Source: Aphrophora alni (taxonomy: Eukaryota; Arthropoda; Insecta; Hemiptera; Aphrophoridae). Taken from it: a stretch of 64,000 nt of DNA. The notes beneath the pieces were generated by a model that worked only from the letters and a program-made list of their open reading frames with translations, made no database searches and was not told the DNA's origin. The position numbers and the translations under genes were made by a program. The stretch covers positions 95,078,511 to 95,142,510 of the forward strand of contig OY740770.1 of the NCBI GenBank assembly GCA_963513935.1, given 5' to 3'. Shown here in pieces: positions 1-11,784 of this stretch; the first letter of the stretch is position 1, and every line of letters begins with the position of its first letter.

Positions 1-956
1 ATAGACTTTGTTACAAAATTATTAGAGACACCTCTAGGAAGTTGCCAATCTGTTTGTAGATATGTACAGATTGAGGGGAAATAAGGTCAATTCTGCACCT
101 AACAACAGAGTTCCAAAATTTATTTCTTTGTTTTTATCTGTATTTCTGTATGTTTATGTATTAATGTTGGTTTTTAACTGTTTCTGACTTTATTAATCTA
201 TGGATGTAAGTCCATTTAGAGTCATTTCTCAAAAAATAGTGTATGGATTTTTATTACAAATTGTTTACAAGACTTTTTCAGGTAAAAAATTTCATTTTTT
301 GTGTTATTGTTTTCATTTGTCAAACTTTAGAAATTAACATAATGACGATATTTAAGCCCAAATATTTTAATATTTTCTTATCAGAAAACACGAAATAAAG
401 GTCATATACATATCAGTAAAACTCAATTTTTAATTATTAGTATTTTAGGATGTAAACACAAAGTTAATAATAACTTGAAGGTCGCTAGTGGCTAGAAAAT
501 CGGGGTAACAGTATTTCTTTACCACACTATACTTTGTTTGTTTATGTTAAATGTCAGAGAGTCTGTGAAATGTTTGTACTCCAACATAAATGAACTAAGC
601 CATCCCAAGTGACGTAGACATCCTTAGAGCCCGACTCTTTGATGTCTTCAAATGAATTCGAATAGTTGTTGCCACTACTCATAATATTTTCTCTTCAAGC
701 CGAAAAGTAAAGAGACAAAACAAGAGAAATCGAATAAACTTTTTAATGTTTGCTTTCTTTACACGACACAGATGTGCATAGAGTAAGAGAGACTAAGTTC
801 TTACTTTCTTTAACAGCTGGTTAGGTCAGGATTTGTACGCATGAATGTTATATACGTAAGACACGAACATGAATAGTTGATAACAAACTTTCGTCAAACG
901 CTATTAACTTGGTTTATATATAAATCTCTGTTATCTTTCATACATACAGCATGTGG
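1..956. other. Unannotated AT-rich DNA
   Basis: I see no ORF of note, no repeat structure and no recognisable element in this stretch on either strand. Confidence 0.6.
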
Positions 957-1165
957 ATCATATCCACACTGTTTAGAACACGACTATATTGTTCTACTAA
1001 TTTTATATTGTTATGAGTACATCCATACTGTTTTGAATACATTTATATTGTTCTGAGTATATCCATATTGTTTTGTACACATCAATATCTTTATGTTAAT
1101 CTAGGTACATTCATATTGTTATGAGTTTATCCATTCATATCGTTTTGAGTAGGGTATATCAGTTA
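957..1165 (+). repeat. 20-bp minisatellite, block 1
   Basis: The sequence cycles through a degenerate unit close to ATCCATATTGTTCTGAGTAC. Variants differ in the TATTGTT core and in the GAGTAC/GAATAC/GTACAC end. About ten units can be followed by eye. The array resumes after a gap at about 1555, so both blocks are probably one array interrupted by other DNA. Unit lengths drift, which suggests an old array. Confidence 0.75.
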
Positions 1166-1299
1166 TAGATTCTATATTCTGGTTTAAAAGTTATTTGATT
1201 ATGATAGATTGATCATAATATTTATACAGTTTAATCTGAGGTTTGTATTATTTGTGTATATAAAAACTAAACGGCGTTTCGAGAGTATAAATCAACTCC

Positions 1300-1484
1300 G
1301 TTATCAAGTAATAAACCTAAAACATGAAGGAAGTGAAAAACACTAGCATAGCCTAGTAGCCTAGTAGCCTAGTGCTATATTGCAAACTAAAACTAAAATT
1401 ATTAACCTAAAAAATGAGCCTAGGCCTATACCAAGAGGTTTTTCACGTTTTCCATGTTCTAGTTTTATCACTTCATAATGGAAA
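1300..1484. repeat. Imperfect inverted repeat inside the minisatellite
   Basis: The left arm (about 1302-1368) contains AACATGAAGGAAGTGAAAAAC followed by repeated CCTAGTAG. The right arm (about 1405-1484) reads back as AACATGGAAAACGTGAAAAAC followed by a related TAGGCCTAGGC stretch. The arms are about 60 bp with several mismatches. It sits between the two blocks of the 20-bp minisatellite and could be a small foldback insertion. No target duplication was identified. Confidence 0.5.
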
Positions 1485-1554
1485 TTGATGTATCCTATAG
1501 AAACATTGTGTACTACATTTTATGTACACAAATGATGGCAAACCTTCGAAGATC

Positions 1555-2190
1555 ATCCATATGTTCTGAGCATATCAATATTGTTCCCAGGCCATCTAAA
1601 TTGATCTGAGTACATCTATGCTGTATTGAGGACAGCTTTATTAGTCTAAGAACGTATCTAGTGTAATTGTAATGAGTTCCTCCATATTATTCTGAATACA
1701 TCCATATTGTTCTGAATACAGCTATATTGTTCTGTGTATATCTATATTGTTTGGTGCACAACTATATATTTTTGAGTATATATACATTGTGCTGAGTAAT
1801 CTAGTGTTGAGTACATTCATATTGTTTGGAGTAGATCTATGTTTCTATCATTCTGACTAAATCCATATTGTTTTGGGTACATACGAGTATACGTATATTG
1901 TTATGATATTATCCAAGTTGTTCTAAGTATATTTATATCGTTCTGAATAAAGGCGTATTGTTTTGAGTTCATATTGTTTATGAGTTTATCCTAATTTTTT
2001 CTGTGTATATCCGTATTGTTCTGAGTACATTGATATAGTTCTGAGTAAATCATAGTGTTTTAAGTTCTTTCATGTTGTTATCAGTTATCGATATGTTCTG
2101 AATTTATTCTTATTGGTTTTATACAAATATGTCATTGTAAGTATGCTACATCTATATTGTGCTATTACAACCTAATTTCTTTCAGTATAT
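1555..2190 (+). repeat. 20-bp minisatellite, block 2
   Basis: This continues the ATCCATATTGTTCTGAGTAC-type unit for about 30 degenerate copies. It is clearest at 1680-1780 and 1990-2060. The reading frame is not kept across units and no protein is implied. Confidence 0.75.
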
Positions 2191-2955
2191 TTACATTGTT
2201 TTTACACATTTTCAAAACTATCCTATGTTAGAGGAAAAGTGAACATTTTAAATTTTAAAAAAAGCGTGGCGACGAGTCAATTTACAGGCGAATTCAAAGT
2301 AACACGCTTATTTCTAACATATAAGGTTTATTAGTGCTGTTATGAAACGGAGTTAATATCTCAAAAAATCTCCATAAGGAAGCACTTTTTATTTCCTCCC
2401 TCTATAAATAGAGTGAAAGAGTTGATGTTGACGAGAGAAATAAAACTGATATTGAAATTTGCGTGGAGATGACAGTTTCTTTGGTTAAGTAGTCGGTTTT
2501 AGTAAGATTCTGTCTGTCTGTAATTTTTGTCAGTAGATTTATTAGAAACGGTTAAACCAATTTTGATAATAAATGCGCGAATAGTGTAATAATTTCCAAC
2601 CTATAATTTAGAGTATCTGTAATTAAAATAAATAACTGTTTCTAAAAATATGGGCTTTAAAGATTTTATTAACTTTTGTACTTCTATACAACTTACAAGT
2701 TTTTTACTGTACTAGAAAGAAATCTCCTTGCGTAAATTATACTTCATTAGCGAATTTCAATAGGAAATGAACTATTTAGAGTGAACCTTACAGTTGGAAT
2801 CAGACCCGGAAGTGTAAAATGTTCACGGAACCGAATATCTTATAGTAAGTTTGAGTGGTATTTAAAATATATATATTATAACAAATGTTATTTTAATTTT
2901 ATTTTTTTACGCAAGTTATTCATGCCAATGTTAATAAAATAAATAACTTGAAACA
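2191..2955. other. Unannotated AT-rich DNA
   Basis: No gene or element is recognised here. A TATA-like string CTATAAATAG lies at 2402-2411 but has no supportable transcript downstream. The stretch ends at the LTR boundary. Confidence 0.5.
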
Positions 2956-4063
2956 TGTAGGTTTTAACTCTTTCTTTAATTGTAAAATTAAAGTTTAAAA
3001 TCATTTACAACAAAAAACAACTATCGTTCAAATTTGATGGACTTAATAATTATACAATTAACATCTTAATCTACTACTTATTCTAAGTACATAGTTAAAT
3101 ACATGTTACGTATTCTACAATGTCTTAATCTAAAATAAAGAAATAAGAGTGCATCAGAATTTTTTACTTTTTACTTTTAATTATTTTGGTAAAATGCTCC
3201 GGCTAACTGAAATTTATTATTTATTAATTTAATTTACTTTTTCTTTACGGGTTCGTTAGGTTCTTTGCTGACTATAATTTACTTAATATAAAATAGAATT
3301 TGGTGGTAGTTTGTTTAATTGAAATTGTCCATTAATTTGTACTTATCGAATCTGAAGTTCCATTACAGCTCCAATGTTCCCGGTTCCTTGAACGTGGTTC
3401 CCGTGTAGACTGCCAGTAGATGGATTGATTTGCCTTAATCTTTTCGACGGATCTTCTTTTTCTTCATACACTTTTATGACGACGATTACTTTTTAATTTA
3501 TTCGATGATTATTCCTGTTCAAACACTTGTATAACGAAGCTGTTACTCACACACTTTTATGACGACGACTCTTTTTAACTTTTAAACGACGATTATCTTT
3601 TAATTATACTTCGAAGATTATTATTAAATACTTGTACAAAACGACGCAGTTACTATTTAATCTAGACGCTTGATTTCGGCTAAATCTTTCACAACATTTT
3701 TTTCTTTTTTCTACTAAGAGAAACACTTTCTCCTGAATAACCTTCTTCAATAAGTCAACAACCAAACAGACCCCTTGCGCTTCTCTTCTACCCTTATTTA
3801 TAATTTTTATTTTCAAACTGCTTTATTCCGATCCTCTGCCTTCATTGGCTTATTTTAAATCTTTTACGTTAAATGATGCAATTCCTTTCATTGGTCCTTT
3901 TCAAATAATTTCGGTTGAAGGCATTGAACTTTTGAATGTTTTATTTGACTCCTTGGGGTCCGTGACTGACGTTAGAATCATTTTTTCTAGCTGTCAACCC
4001 TTTCAACTTTTCACAATTTATGGACTGCCGAGCACTGGCCTTTTGGGAGCCTTCTATTTCGTT

Positions 4064-4066
<3 letters not shown>
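2956..4066 (-). mobile_element. Solo LTR (Ty3/gypsy-like inference), minus strand
   Basis: Read on the minus strand the segment begins TGTAACGAAATAGAAGG (at 4066) and ends AAACCTACA (at 2956), the TG...CA form of an LTR, 1111 bp long. It carries a TATA box and internal repeats built around TCGTCGTCATAAAAGTGTGTG. A diverged relative in the opposite orientation occupies about 44457-45580, and similarity fades close to both proposed ends. No primer-binding site, polypurine tract or coding sequence adjoins it, so it is called a solo LTR. A clear target duplication is not visible because one side runs into a (TA)n tract. Superfamily assignment is an inference. Confidence 0.65.
3795..3802 (-). promoter_or_regulatory. 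TATA box within the LTR
   Basis: TATAAATA on the minus strand is followed by a purine-rich AAGGGTAGAAGAGAAGCGC stretch. The same arrangement is conserved in the plus-strand relative (44725-44732), which supports a real retroelement promoter in the ancestor. Confidence 0.5.

Positions 4067-4130
<64 letters not shown>
4067..4130. repeat. (AT)n microsatellite
   Basis: An uninterrupted AT dinucleotide run of 64 bp abuts the 5' end of the minus-strand LTR. It translates as alternating I/Y in any ORF crossing it, which is an artefact. Confidence 0.97.
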
Positions 4131-4132
<2 letters not shown>

Positions 4133-6061
4133 TCAAACAGTTTCAAAATATCGGTCGTTAAATTTGTTTTCTCATATTTATTCAACTAAAAAACTTTTAG
4201 CTAAGTTAAAATATGCAGATCGTGATTGTCAACATCCAAAACTTTCTAAAATAAAAAATAGAAGTTTTCACTAAAACTGTCCGTTTTTAAACTTTTATTT
4301 TAAATTTGACTATTGAATATGCATAAATCATGAAAGAAATACTTGTTAGTAAATGCTAATTGATAAAATATGTGTACATAATTACAGTTTTATCATGTAA
4401 AATACTGAGATTCTAGTCTGGAGATTCTCTAAATAAGGAACTCTCCAGAATGAACTATGTACTAAGTAGATTTTACAAAGCAGATATTTCGTTGTACTTT
4501 ATGTGATATTAATGAAACTATTTTATTTAGAATGGTAATTAAGTTTCTGTATGCAATGCTTGGTAAGAACCGTGGAGTAATTAGTAGACAAGCCTAGAAT
4601 GCTGTAACTCGCTCTGGTCCCGCCGAGGTGTCCGGTTGCTGGCGTTGAATTTTGTCGTGCGTTACGCTGCTTCTACGTTTACATTAGTGCTAAGGCGGGG
4701 CTGAACATTAGAACGATAGGATAGAACTAACGATTTATGTGACCCGTGACTTTTATCTTAAAATAACTTTGTTATCTAAAAGATACAATTGTTGGGAAGA
4801 GACATTTTTCAAATCAGTTCATCATTTGTAATCATAAGCTCTTCCAATGAAGATGACTTTTTCGTAATGTATTTGTATTAGACAAAAAACATAAGGGAGT
4901 GTAGGGTCCAGTCGTGTTATTTAATGAATATGCGATACAGTTCAGCAGTAGTTGCAAGCGAACTATCTCAACACGAAAATAATTTTATGGGATGGGTACT
5001 GAAAGTTATCATTTCATAATGCAATCTTCCTTTGAATAAAATGATTTCTTACGCGTGTCTTTAAATTCAGCTCCAATGCCCTTCAACGTCCATCCAAACC
5101 TATCACATAGTTTTTATGGTAGCCTTTCAATTTTAATTCCATATTTTTGAACACTATTAAAGAAGTTAAGAATCTTAAATCCCCATTATTACTCGACCTC
5201 TAGACATTTTGCCACTTTAAAATATCTACAATACTATGTGAAGAGATCGGGCTTGTGTCTTATACATATTTCTTACAATAGATGTTATTGTACTGATGAA
5301 AACCTGTTTAGCCACTACAACACGATTTGAAAGAGCACTAGCGATACCGATCTGATAAGATAATTAACGCTTATTGCTTACGATCTTAAAATATGTATCT
5401 TATCGTTCTAGCGTACAGCCAGCCTAACGGGCATAAAGTAAAGACTTTAAACCTTAAAAAAGTTTACATTTTCACATATTCAATATTTAAAAGACAACAA
5501 AAATAGCAAAACTTATCTTATCAGACGCTTAAAACTCATCTTGATAACGTAACATACATTTACTAAAACTAATTCCATCGTCTTAAAATCAACGGATTAA
5601 TATTTAATTGCAGCACTGTAAGAATACACAGTTCTGTGACGCTTCCTGCTGTTTTGCGGCTAAACCCCTCGACATGGATCCAGGAATTCCATCCTGACAG
5701 ATTTTCGGTCGACGTGATTATTCAACCTGCCAGGACAATTAAACGTCTTTCATCCAGTAATGCATAATTAATTAAAAGACAAACAAATTTCCAAGTATCT
5801 TGTGACAATCATAAAACTCGGCTTTCTAATGTAACATTGCCTCATTAAAACTAAACTAACTCCATCGTCTTGATGTCAATAGTTTTCTTTACATTTGGAA
5901 ACAATGTAAAAATATGTACACACAAACGAAATTTAAAACTAGTTGGTGGCCCCAGCATGGTGCTTACCAAGCCCTAATGCAAGCAGATAGTTTTAGTTTT
6001 GTCTAGAACAAAATCATAGTTTATTTCACAATTATAAATGTTTTTACAGACAATTACAAAG
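4131..6061. other. Unannotated DNA with one GC-richer patch
   Basis: No gene is recognised. The patch at about 4605-4700 is noticeably richer in G+C (CCCGCCGAGGTGTCCGG) than its surroundings. Two loosely similar segments share ACTAAYTCCATCGTCTT, at about 5565-5590 and 5850-5875, which suggests an old local duplication. A partial start of the Rep-A repeat (GCATGGTGCTTACC) lies near 5955. Confidence 0.5.
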
Positions 6062-6780
6062 TTGATGGGCTCTATCACTTACTTCACAGCCACATCATAC
6101 ATTATAATACAAGTAGATCCTCTAAATGTAATGCTAAAACGTTGGTTTCTTGGGCCTTGTAGGAAATGTTAAATTGAATTGATAGAACAAGAGTACACGT
6201 AGTATAATAGAGTAAGCTTGTTAAAACAGTTGTTACATAGGTTTTCTGAACCTCGTAATTGTGTACATCACTACTTTATTACGTTGGCAAGGCCTAGAAG
6301 AAGTATTGTAAGAATCTCGGTCCTAGAGAGCCTCAAAGCTGCAAGCGAAGCAACCCTTGTGTCGGTGTCTAGCCACTGCCGGAACTCGTATGTATATATG
6401 AATATCACATTCTTATTGGAGGTCTGAGTTCGGAATTACATATTTTACAATGTTGGGGTTGGCAACATTGTATCCAAATTTGTAATCTAAAGATTTGTAA
6501 CTAATTTAGTATATTATAACTGTTTTTAATACCCGCCATTTTAATTAGATATTTTTGATTTAAGGTTCTGTATGAGCACACCAAGTTTAATTTTAGTATC
6601 TTAATTTTTGTGGCCGCTATGGTGCTTACGTATATACGACAACGACGACGGATTGACGGCATACCGACGTTTTAGGTTTCATGAGGCCATGAAATGTGAA
6701 GATCAGTAAGAAACGGAGGTACAATTTTTTTTCGATTACTAAACTAACCCTGCATTCTCTGTTATTATAACAATAATTTC
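6062..6780 (+). repeat. Rep-A interspersed repeat, copy 1 (longest)
   Basis: This is the fullest copy of a non-coding family seen at least seven times in the window. The front part carries AATACAAGTAGATCCTCTAA, then TTGGTTTCTTGGGCCTTGTA, AAACAGTTGTTACA and TTCTGAACCTCGTAATTGTG. The rear part carries AATTTGTAAC/TATCTAATTT, a GGCCGCTATGGTGCTTACG motif followed by ACGACAACGACGACGGA, and TTTCATGAGGCCATGAAA. No long ORF or terminal repeat is visible, so the class is unknown (SINE-like, non-autonomous DNA element or Helitron derivative are possible). Confidence 0.7.
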
Positions 6781-7587
6781 TTTCCGTAATCTATACTTAA
6801 TTACGGTTTATGGATTTCACAAAAAAAGTATATTATAGATAATTTTGTCCTTTTAAAATGCCATAAGAATTATAATATTGTTAACTAACCTACTAAAGAA
6901 ATAATGCAGGTTCCACATTTAAAATGGACTGAGATACAATGAATGTTAAGAAGATTCACTGAGAAACGATGAAAATTACTGCTTTTTTTTGTGATAGCGT
7001 ACACAGTTGCGTTTCGAAGTCCTTCTAGACTACTACCAAGGCAACCCTGACCTTGCAGCTATTTATCAGGTACTTGTCAGGGGAAAGTTGAGAGAAAGTT
7101 GCGACTTCGACCTGTGTCGGTGTTCACTCCAGTTTTCTTACATAACCTCACTTCTGATATAACTGCTACAAATGTCAATTGCATATCTAGATAATTGCAT
7201 TTACCTTTAAAAGTCCAATAAACCAATCATTTCCTTCCACTTGCTTACTTTATAACAGTTTTGAAACCAACTGACACAGTCCACTTACTGTTGTGTACTA
7301 ATTCCAGGTTTTAGTTAGTTATGTCATTGGATGTTCTCAGAAGAGAGCAGAAAAAGGTATTTTAAACTGTTGGAATAAGGCTTTGCAAGATAGCGAAGTT
7401 ACTAAACTCGTATTGGAAGTGGGAAGGAGTACACGACTATTTTTATACTGTACGTCCATCAACGGGATTCTTGAGAAAAACATGTCGATTAACAAGTTTT
7501 ATTATTAGGAGTATATTCAAGTGTGAATTGATGTTCTTATTTACTAATCAAATCATTTAATAAATTTTAACTTTCTAATACAAAACT
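6781..7587. other. Unannotated DNA between two Rep-A copies
   Basis: No gene is recognised. The stretch is AT-rich with no clear repeats by eye. Confidence 0.5.
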
Positions 7588-7909
7588 TCATGGTACTTAC
7601 TCAATCATATAATTTAATACAAGCAGAACCTCTAAAGGTAATCCCTAAAAGTTGGTTTCTTGGGCCTTGTAGGATATGTTAATTTGAATTGTTAGATCAA
7701 GAGGTCTTACCCATTAGGGTAAGTTTATTTAAAACAGTTGTTACACAGGTTTTTTGATCCTCTTAATTGTGTTTTACTACTTTCTTACATAGTTGTGTAT
7801 ATGTTAAAAATGTCCACTTGCTTCGCTCGTGCCAGTGTCTCGGCACTAGCGGGACTCGAAGCTTTACTTCGTAGTAGTACATAGTTGCCGGATTTGGTAA
7901 CTATGCAAA
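7588..7909 (+). repeat. Rep-A copy 2, cut by the LTR element
   Basis: It matches the front part of copy 1 through TTGGTTTCTTGGGCCTTGTA and the AAACAGTTGTTACACAGG stretch. It then continues through CTTCGCTCGTGCCAGTG-type sequence to GGTAACTATGCAAA, where the LTR-bounded element begins. Other Rep-A copies have a similar TTAGCTATGCA near this point (24775, 39905). The element therefore inserted at or just beyond the end of this Rep-A unit. Confidence 0.65.
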
Positions 7910-9976
7910 TGTTACCAGGGGACTTAAATTTAATAAAGGCGGAACTAAAATGGTAACGATGTTTGAAAAGAAAAATAAAAAAAAAAGACAAAGACAAGTT
8001 TAATAATTAACAAGGCTCAAGTTTATTGAAAACAGAAAGAAATTTCGACGGTTCAGACTTTGTCATTTACAACAAAAGACATCCTGACACAAATCATCAG
8101 TAAAAAAAAAACTTATGATTAACAAGATCATAAATTGTAAAAGTTATAAGCCCTTAATTGTAACATATAATAATTTAGATAAAAAAAAAATTAATCAACA
8201 GATTCTAAACATTTATCCCCCCCTTTTAGTTTATATATATATGTTTATAGTTACAAAAATTTAACAATAAAAAAAGACAATGAGCACAGCTTAATAATTC
8301 ACAGAATTATAATTAATCAAAAAAAAAGATTATACGCCCTTAAAGTAAAAGTATAATAATTTAAAAAAAAAAATTAATCAAGATTTTCAAAAAAAAAACT
8401 TATCCCCCTTTTTTTTAGTTTAGTTTATAAGATGATAGTTTCCTTTTAAACAGTAACAGAAATTAACAAAATATAAAAGAGCTTGATATTTTAAGTTCAA
8501 GAAAGATCATATCTATAGTTAACATGTTTATCACTAAACTAAAGTAACATAATATAATTGGTTTGAAAATTTCTTAAAAAAAAAGAAACTGTATTGGCCA
8601 ATAAATTTATATTTAAATAAAAAAAAAGGAAAATTAATTTAGAATTTTGAAATTTTGTTAATTGACGTCAATTATTTTAATTTAGAAACTAACCTCTTGG
8701 AGGTTGTTAGGACCGAAAATTGCATGCAGGCTCCACCCAATAAATTGTTATATAATTTATAAATAATTACAAAAGTCTACATCTAGAAAATAGTTTGAAG
8801 GAACACATATTTGCGGAAGTAAATTTAGGCACATAAATCATATGAGTTAGTTAAAGTTCAGTAAAGTCAGCTGTAAAAAAAGGACATCACTTTTATGCAC
8901 TTGAAAATCTGAAGTTATGTGATGCAAAAACGTGTTTTGCCAACAGGACGAAACTTGCTAGGATGATTCGCTGGTTTGCGCAATATGAGACAAGAATTTC
9001 TCTATTTCTCCTACCAGCATATTGGCTGTGGCAAACAAAAAACACGTTTCTTTTAGCGTCTGTGCAAGATCAGACATGTTGTAGCATTAATGTTCTTTAT
9101 AGAAGAAAATATCTGGTTATTTGTCAAAATTAAAGTAAATTAATTGCATCACAGAAATTCGTTAAGATTGTAATTAAAAGCTTCTTAGATGATTATAAAT
9201 TTATTTATATATATAGTTTTGTTTTAAAAGAAAGCTTGTATAAGACTTGTAAGATTCTTCAAAAGTCTATAAAACGAAATTTTCTGATTTAGAAGAAATT
9301 TCTCTAATTGTTTTATATTTGACATGTTCAATAGGATATTCTGATCATTTAATGTTCAACATTAGTCTGCACTTATTTCACAAAATTGTTCAAAACTTAA
9401 AATGTGCCTTTACAAGGTTTTGTAAATGATGTTTTAAGAAAAGAAAATTTTTATAATCATTTAGTTTCAAAAGAAAATAGAATATTAAATAAAACATGAA
9501 ATACATATTTTAAACAATACATGATAATTAACAAATTATTTTAAAAATTAACAAAATATATAATATGACAAAATCTGTAAGGTTGAAGTACCTGGTTAAT
9601 CCTGTCGCAGTTCACGTGAGCTTGTACCGAGAAAATGATGGTTAATTTAACATTTTTGAACTAGGTTATTTAAACTAAAACGCACAAACTGTAATTAACA
9701 TGATGTTGTATGAGACTTGTAAGGTTAGAGAAGAAAAAAAACTTTTGTTAGATGAGTGATGCAGAATGTAGACCATGTTGTTATCACATCTAGACTGTGG
9801 ACCGGGTATTAGAGAAGCTCTTGACCGGCGAATGGACTTTGTGTTCAGGTATCAGACGATGCTTGGTTTTGGAGCGGGCCGCCAGGTGCCAGCATCTGTC
9901 AAGGGACGGAAATTGGATGTGGAAGAGAGTTAATGAAGTTATATTGCGGAAGTGTTTTTTGAATTTAAATGCTACA
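7910..9976. repeat. Left LTR (2067 bp)
   Basis: AT-rich with many A-runs. A GC-richer tail at about 9795-9950 includes GGAGCGGGCCGCCAGGTGCC. A short open frame in that tail has only a GTG near its start and changes its C-terminal end depending on what follows the LTR, so it is not called a gene. At 2067 bp the repeat is long for an insect LTR. Confidence 0.75.
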
Positions 9977-10019
9977 GCTCTCCCCCCCCGAAAGACGGAG
10001 TTAGGGTGGAGTCAGAAAG

Positions 10020-10152
10020 GAGACCAGAAGGGCCTCCCACAAAATTTTGAAAAAGGGACAAAGGGCCAGAAGGGCCTCCAAAAGATTGAAGCAAAGGGGC
10101 CAGAAGGGCCTCCTACAAGCTTCAGAAGAAAGGGGCCAGAAGGGCCTCCTAC
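10020..10152 (+). repeat. GGCC-rich tandem motif array in the leader
   Basis: Four copies of CCAGAAGGGCCTCC begin at 10024, 10066, 10100 and 10136, with partly shared spacers (ACAAAATTTTGAAA, AAGGGG). Three of the four carry GGCCAGAAGGGCC. Spacings of 42, 34 and 36 bp are not all multiples of three. The collagen-like translations (GPEGPP, GQKGL) therefore switch frame, which argues against protein selection and for a nucleic-acid role or neutral duplication. Confidence 0.8.
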
Positions 10153-11747
10153 AAAATTTTGAAACGGGGCACCTGATAGAAACAACGCTTCATAATGCTT
10201 TTATAATCACCACTCTAGGGTGTAGCCTCCTTCGGCACTTACTTATTAAATTTTGAAATTTCTATAGCGTCTCAGCTCTTCCCACCTATGATTGGGATAA
10301 GCCCAGGACAGAAAGAGCTGAAGGGTGACGCAAAGGTCGACATTGCTGTGCATGAACTGACTTTGTACTCTAAGGTACGTGGGGAAAAGGGGTGGAGTGG
10401 CACCTCGGGAAGCCAAGTGGAGGTGACCACTCCAGGGACCGGGGAGGGAATGTGCATAGCACATTGGACTTCAGGAAAAGGCCGGACTCAGACGGGGGGG
10501 AGTATCCTCTGAGCCGACCTTTACAATATATATACCAAAAAGAAATAAAAATAAACCCAAAAATTCCTGAAGCCAATTAGGTCAGATCATGCTCAGCGTC
10601 GTTATTTTTTAAATTCCTCTTCTCCCATACGAAGAGAAAATTAAACTATTCACGGCTCTTAACAATTTCCGTGAGAAAAAAAATTTTGAAGGGTCTAAAC
10701 AAATAATCCATTTGAAAAATAAACAAAGAAGCAGTATGAAACGTTGGGGAGTCAAAATTGTTTTAGTGCCCAAGGCAGGGCATGTGATGTTTGACTTAGG
10801 GTCTTATATGTGTATCATGTGCCCCCCAAAAAAAAAAAGGAATTTAATTTAATCAAAAAAATTGTGTAAAAAAAAAAAAATTTCATCAAAATATGTTAAG
10901 TGATTATAAAAAAAGGTGTGAAAGAAGTGTAGCAAAAAAAAGAGTGTGGCAAAAAGACAGTATAAAAAGGTGACCCACAATGTGAGAAAACCTAACTCCG
11001 GTTTTCTCAACCCTAATAAAAAACTAATTAAGGAACAAACATGTTGACCTGCTAATAAAAAAGACAAACAACCGAATAATTTAATCAAGACAAACAGGCC
11101 AACCATGTCGTCCTATATACAAAAACTGGGCCCCTATAATTTGGAAAAGAGAAAAAAAAATAAATTTAGCACACAATGATATATTATTAAAGAGTGTTCA
11201 ACATTTCAATGAATTATCTATTAAGAAAGTGCCACCATCTGCATCAACCAGTCCACCGCCATTTTGCGCGTTACTCATGATGATAAAATTAAAAAAAAAT
11301 AAATAAAAATAATTTTCCTTCAAGATGACAAAAAAAAAATTCAAAAGCAAGCTCAGTGTTTTTTAACGGGTCCACTAATCGCAGCAAATCCACTGCCATT
11401 TTAACTGTTGCTGATAATAATAGATAAAAAAATAAACCAAGTAATTTAAAAAAAATTTCTTTTAAGAAGATGCCCAAAAAAAAAAAAAATTAAAGAGCCA
11501 GAGAAAGACTCAAGTATTATATGTAGTGTAGATGTTGTGTATATGTGTGTGTGTAAGTATGAATCAATACAGACAACGAAAGAAAACTCGAGAAAATTTT
11601 TGAAGGAGTTTTTGAAATTTTTTTTGTTTTTTTTTTTGTTTTTTAACTATTTTTTGGATTTTATTATTTATTTAAAATTTTTTTTGGATTCCCGAATGAC
11701 CCCGCTGTCTGGACCAAATTCAGTGAATGAGTCGTGTGCAGTGTATG

Positions 11748-11748
<1 letters not shown>

Positions 11749-11779
<31 letters not shown>
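11749..11779. repeat. (AT)n microsatellite
   Basis: A short AT dinucleotide run inside the interior of the LTR-bounded element, followed by an A-run. Confidence 0.9.

Positions 11780-11784
<5 letters not shown>

Noticed and set aside
3845..4274. Two overlapping plus-strand frames with long I/Y runs
   Set aside because: They are translations of the (AT)n microsatellite and the antisense of the solo LTR.
9797..10162. Collagen-like 121-codon frame crossing the left LTR into the interior
   Set aside because: Its apparent start is GTG, its C-terminus differs between the two LTR copies, and the GGCC motif spacings (42, 34, 36) break the frame between repeats, so it is unlikely to encode a selected protein.
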